7,857 nucleotides of DNA, from NCBI GenBank assembly GCA_947373775.1, contig CANBZE010000068.1, positions 1-7,857 on the forward strand, read 5' to 3'. Each line of letters begins with the position of its first letter. The stretch's first letter is position 1. This document shows positions 5,944-7,857 of the stretch, piece after piece. The notes below the pieces were generated by a model. That model made no database searches and had not been told where the DNA came from. It worked only from the letters and a program-made list of their open reading frames with translations. A program made the position numbers and the translations under genes. Origin of the DNA: Alphaproteobacteria bacterium. Its GTDB lineage: Bacteria > Pseudomonadota > Alphaproteobacteria > Micropepsales > Micropepsaceae.

Positions 5944-6213
5944 TCAGGGAAGTCTCGGGACTAGGACTGCCAAGCAGATCGCAAGATACGCCAGTGGCAA
6001 CAGCATCCACATAATCGGACGTCGCACTTCCTTATTGTGATAGCTCCGCCATCCGCACACCAGTCCGAGTAGCGCGAGGATCGGCAACGGTGCGTATAGC
6101 GCCAAAAAGGGTGAAAGATGGAAACTGACGGTGACCCCATAAACGAAGACTAGACCGATAAGAAACGCCAGTCCGTCAAGGATTGTCAGTATCCAAAGTA
6201 TCAGCAGCGACAC
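5944..6213 (-). CDS. Small multi-pass membrane protein of unknown function
   Basis: From the GTG at 6213 this frame gives 89 residues with about three strongly hydrophobic segments (about 2-32, 35-55 and 70-86). A basic loop, RSYHNKEVRRP, lies between the last two, a pattern expected of a genuine inner-membrane protein. I do not recognise a family. The start is uncertain. The frame is open to an ATG at 6336, but that extension lies within the amidohydrolase gene and reads as low-complexity Arg/Ser sequence. The GTG is 10 bases after the amidohydrolase stop and has AGAGG only one base away, which is too close for an ideal ribosome binding site. By hand count 54 of 89 codons end in G or C, with ATA, CTA, CGA and AGA present, an A+T-leaning usage unlike its neighbours. 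It ends 21 bases from the convergent PAP2 gene. Confidence 0.5.
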   Translation of the reverse strand: MSLLILWILTILDGLAFLIGLVFVYGVTVSFHLSPFLALYAPLPILALLGLVCGWRSYHNKEVRRPIMWMLLPLAYLAICLAVLVPRLP

Positions 6214-6222
6214 ACCTCTGAG

Positions 6223-6241
6223 ATCAGCCGGGCTGATTTTT
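6223..6241 (+). terminator. Weak hairpin followed by a T-run, possible plus-strand terminator
   Basis: ATCAGCC and GGCTGAT flank a single G and are followed on the plus strand by five T residues (6237-6241). Sterically the stem is about five pairs with a five-base loop, so it is weak. It would stop plus-strand transcripts running past the PAP2 gene, about 300 bases after its stop codon. On the minus strand there is no T-run after the stem, so it would not terminate the amidohydrolase message. The sequence also encodes the last codons of the amidohydrolase and may be coincidental. Confidence 0.22.
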
Positions 6242-7177
6242 CGCCCGCTTCTTCCACTTGTAGAAGCTGAGCGAGTTTTTCCAGAAATACTTTTCCGCCT
6301 CTTCCCGTGTGCGGGTGGCGAAGTAGGCGCGCGCAATGTCCACGATCTGGGCCGGCGTGGCGGTGCCCCAGCTGTTGGGCCAGTCGGTGCCGAACACCAC
6401 CCGGTCCGCGCCGAAGGTCGCCATCAACTGGTCCAGCCGCGCCTTGTGGGCGGCAAGCCCGCGGCCCGGATTGGTGCGGTGATCGATCTCCGACAGCTTG
6501 GCGTAGATTTTCGGCCGGCTGTGGATTTCCTTCAGCACCGCGTCATAACCGGTCTGCTGAGCCGGGGTGGGATCGAAGGATGGCAGGTGATCCAGCATGA
6601 TGCGCAGGCTGGGAATCTTGTCGTTGATCCGCACCATCGCCTGCATCAACTCGACATCGGGATTGGCGGTGTCCATCACCAGGTCGGCATCGGCGACGCG
6701 CTTCAGCCCGTCCATGAACTTGGGATCGTTCACTTGGCTTGTGACGTCGCGGTTCCAGATCTTGCCGCAGCGTATCCCCAGGAACAGCGGGTCCTTGCGG
6801 AAACGGTTGAACTGATCAGCGAAATCCGGCTTTTCCGGCTCCAGGTCGCCCACCGTGCCGACGAACAAAGGATCGGTATGCTCCTGCTCCAGCACCCACA
6901 GATTGTCTTCGATCCAGGGACTGGCCTCCAGCTCGATGGCGCCGACGATGTTCAGCGGCGTGGCGAAAGCGCGGTAGGTGGACGGCAGCGCCACGCCATT
7001 CTTTTCCTTGGCCCATTCGGGCGAACCGGCATAGGGCACACCCTGCGGCCGGCGGGAGTCGAACAGATGGACATGGGTATCGATGCTCGGAGTGTCGGCC
7101 AACGGCGCGGCGGCGTGCGCGATGCCGGCCCAGAATGCTGACGCGGCAGCGCCAGCCAGAAAATCACGACGCTGCAT
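6224..7177 (-). CDS. Tat-exported amidohydrolase-2 family (TIM-barrel) hydrolase
   Basis: This 317-residue enzyme belongs to the amidohydrolase-related family (PF04909), which includes 2-pyrone-4,6-dicarboxylate lactonase and sugar-acid lactonases. The metal-site motif HVH (His35, His37 in SIDTHVHLFD), His197 (MLDHLP) and the late aspartate Asp265 (VFGTDWPNSW) are in place, consistent with an active hydrolase. The C-terminal YFWKNSLSFYKW block is also typical. The N-terminus MQRRDFLAGAAASAFWAGIA with AHA/AAP is a twin-arginine signal, so the folded, probably metal-loaded enzyme should reach the periplasm. The ATG at 7177 has GAGG five bases upstream (7186-7183). It follows the transporter gene by 17 bases and is followed by the small membrane protein after about 10, so the three are likely co-transcribed. 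The substrate cannot be read from the sequence; a lactone of a sugar or aromatic acid is a reasonable inference. Confidence 0.88.
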   Translation of the reverse strand: MQRRDFLAGAAASAFWAGIAHAAAPLADTPSIDTHVHLFDSRRPQGVPYAGSPEWAKEKNGVALPSTYRAFATPLNIVGAIELEASPWIEDNLWVLEQEHTDPLFVGTVGDLEPEKPDFADQFNRFRKDPLFLGIRCGKIWNRDVTSQVNDPKFMDGLKRVADADLVMDTANPDVELMQAMVRINDKIPSLRIMLDHLPSFDPTPAQQTGYDAVLKEIHSRPKIYAKLSEIDHRTNPGRGLAAHKARLDQLMATFGADRVVFGTDWPNSWGTATPAQIVDIARAYFATRTREEAEKYFWKNSLSFYKWKKRAKNQPG

Positions 7178-7194
7178 ATCCGCCTCTTTCTTCT

Positions 7195-7857
7195 TTATTC
7201 GCCCGCGGGCGCCGCGCGCCCCATATCGGCATCCTTGGCTTCCGGTCCCAGGAACATCATGGTCGCGATCAGGATCGCGGCGAATGTCGCCACCACCGCC
7301 AGCGCCAGCCCGTAATGATCCAGGCCCAGGAACTGCTTGCCGCTTTCGGCCAGCTCGGCCTGGTACACCGCATTGACCGAGGCGATCAGGTTGCCCAGCT
7401 GGTAGACGGTACCGGCAAACGTGCCGCGCACATTGGGCGGCGACAATTCGTTGAGATGCACCGGCACCACGCCCCAGGCGCCCTGCACGCAGACCTGCAT
7501 CAGGAAAGCGCTGGCCGCCAGCATCATCACGGTCGTGGCGGAGGCCCAGAAATAGATCACCGGCAGCGCCAGCAGCGCCACCATGATCACTGTTTTCCGG
7601 CGGCCGAACGACTGGCTGAAGCTGGCAAAGGTCAAGCCGCCCACAATGGCGCCCAGGTTCAGCACCACGGTGATGAAGGTGACCGTCGCATCGTCGAAGT
7701 GATGCTGCACGCGCAGGAAGGTGGGATAGAGATCCTGGGTGCCATGGCTGAAGAAGTTGAAGCCGGTCATCAGCAGGATGGCATAGACCGCCAGCTTCCA
7801 GTGCTGGCGCACAAAGGGCGTCAGCAAACCACCCACGATCACCAGCGGCACCACGGC
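7195..7857 (-). CDS. Major facilitator superfamily transporter, SHS/Jen1-like (C-terminal half, partial)
   Basis: About 220 C-terminal residues are present; the gene begins beyond the right edge of the window. Roughly six membrane segments are visible, matching TM7-TM12 of a 12-helix facilitator. NFFSHGTQDLYPT at 7758-7720 matches the monocarboxylate/sialate symporter motif NXX[S/T]HX[S/D]QDXXXT known from yeast Jen1, with Thr in place of Ser/Asp at the seventh position. The block FGRRKTVIM and the block LSPPNVRGTFAGTVYQLGN are also facilitator hallmarks. The protein would sit in the inner membrane and probably imports an organic acid with protons. The tail after the last helix is short and polar (GPEAKDADMGRAAPAGE). 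It is the first of three closely spaced minus-strand genes, with the exported amidohydrolase directly after it, which suggests that the acid it carries is substrate or product of that enzyme. Confidence 0.85.
   Translation of the reverse strand, partial: AVVPLVIVGGLLTPFVRQHWKLAVYAILLMTGFNFFSHGTQDLYPTFLRVQHHFDDATVTFITVVLNLGAIVGGLTFASFSQSFGRRKTVIMVALLALPVIYFWASATTVMMLAASAFLMQVCVQGAWGVVPVHLNELSPPNVRGTFAGTVYQLGNLIASVNAVYQAELAESGKQFLGLDHYGLALAVVATFAAILIATMMFLGPEAKDADMGRAAPAGE

Noticed and set aside
6446..7141. Plus-strand frame of 231 codons opposite the amidohydrolase
   Set aside because: It is antisense to a gene with intact metal-binding motifs and a Tat signal, and it has no recognisable features of its own.

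Overview
The window is G+C-rich bacterial DNA, most likely from an alphaproteobacterium. That placement is an inference from the promoter style (TTGACG -35), the codon use and the gene families; no rRNA or other marker is present to fix the taxon. Seven of the eight genes, including all four vitamin B12 uptake genes, read on the minus strand. No tRNA, rRNA, CRISPR array, insertion sequence or integrase is visible.

Right-hand part, 7857 down to 5944 (minus): the C-terminal half of a major facilitator transporter with a motif of the sialate/monocarboxylate (SHS, Jen1-like) family. It is followed 17 bases later by a Tat-exported amidohydrolase-2 family enzyme. About 10 bases after that comes a small multi-pass membrane protein of unknown function with different codon use. 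The three look like one transcription unit. The likely job of the first two is hydrolysis of an unknown lactone or ester and transport of an organic acid.

Centre, 5350-5922 (plus): a secreted or membrane-attached PAP2-superfamily phosphatase-like protein. It reads away from the B12 operon and toward the small membrane protein. Its second catalytic motif lacks the usual histidine.

Main system, 5243 down to 466 (minus): a textbook cobalamin-uptake operon. A sigma70-like promoter (-35 at 5238-5243, -10 at 5215-5220) places the predicted transcription start at the first base pair of a cobalamin riboswitch (5060-5207). The riboswitch is followed by a leader ending in a hairpin that buries the btuB Shine-Dalgarno sequence. 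Then come btuB (outer-membrane TonB-dependent receptor), btuF (periplasmic binding protein), btuC (inner-membrane permease) and btuD (ATPase). The genes are separated by 2 bases, then by two ATGA stop/start overlaps, so they are tightly coupled. When B12 is plentiful the riboswitch should shut translation of the uptake system.

Left edge, 442 down to 1 (minus): immediately behind btuD lies a second promoter and a second cobalamin riboswitch (224-406). It has its own Shine-Dalgarno-sequestering leader and controls a gene of which only the first 40 codons are in the window. That gene is cytoplasmic by its N-terminus and I cannot identify it. Two co-directional B12 riboswitches about 4.8 kb apart, one for import and one for an unknown B12-responsive protein, are the most interesting feature. 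I see no clearly undescribed system, but the unknown riboswitch-controlled gene, the B12-box-like sequence reused at the btuB ribosome binding site, and the altered PAP2 active site deserve a second look.
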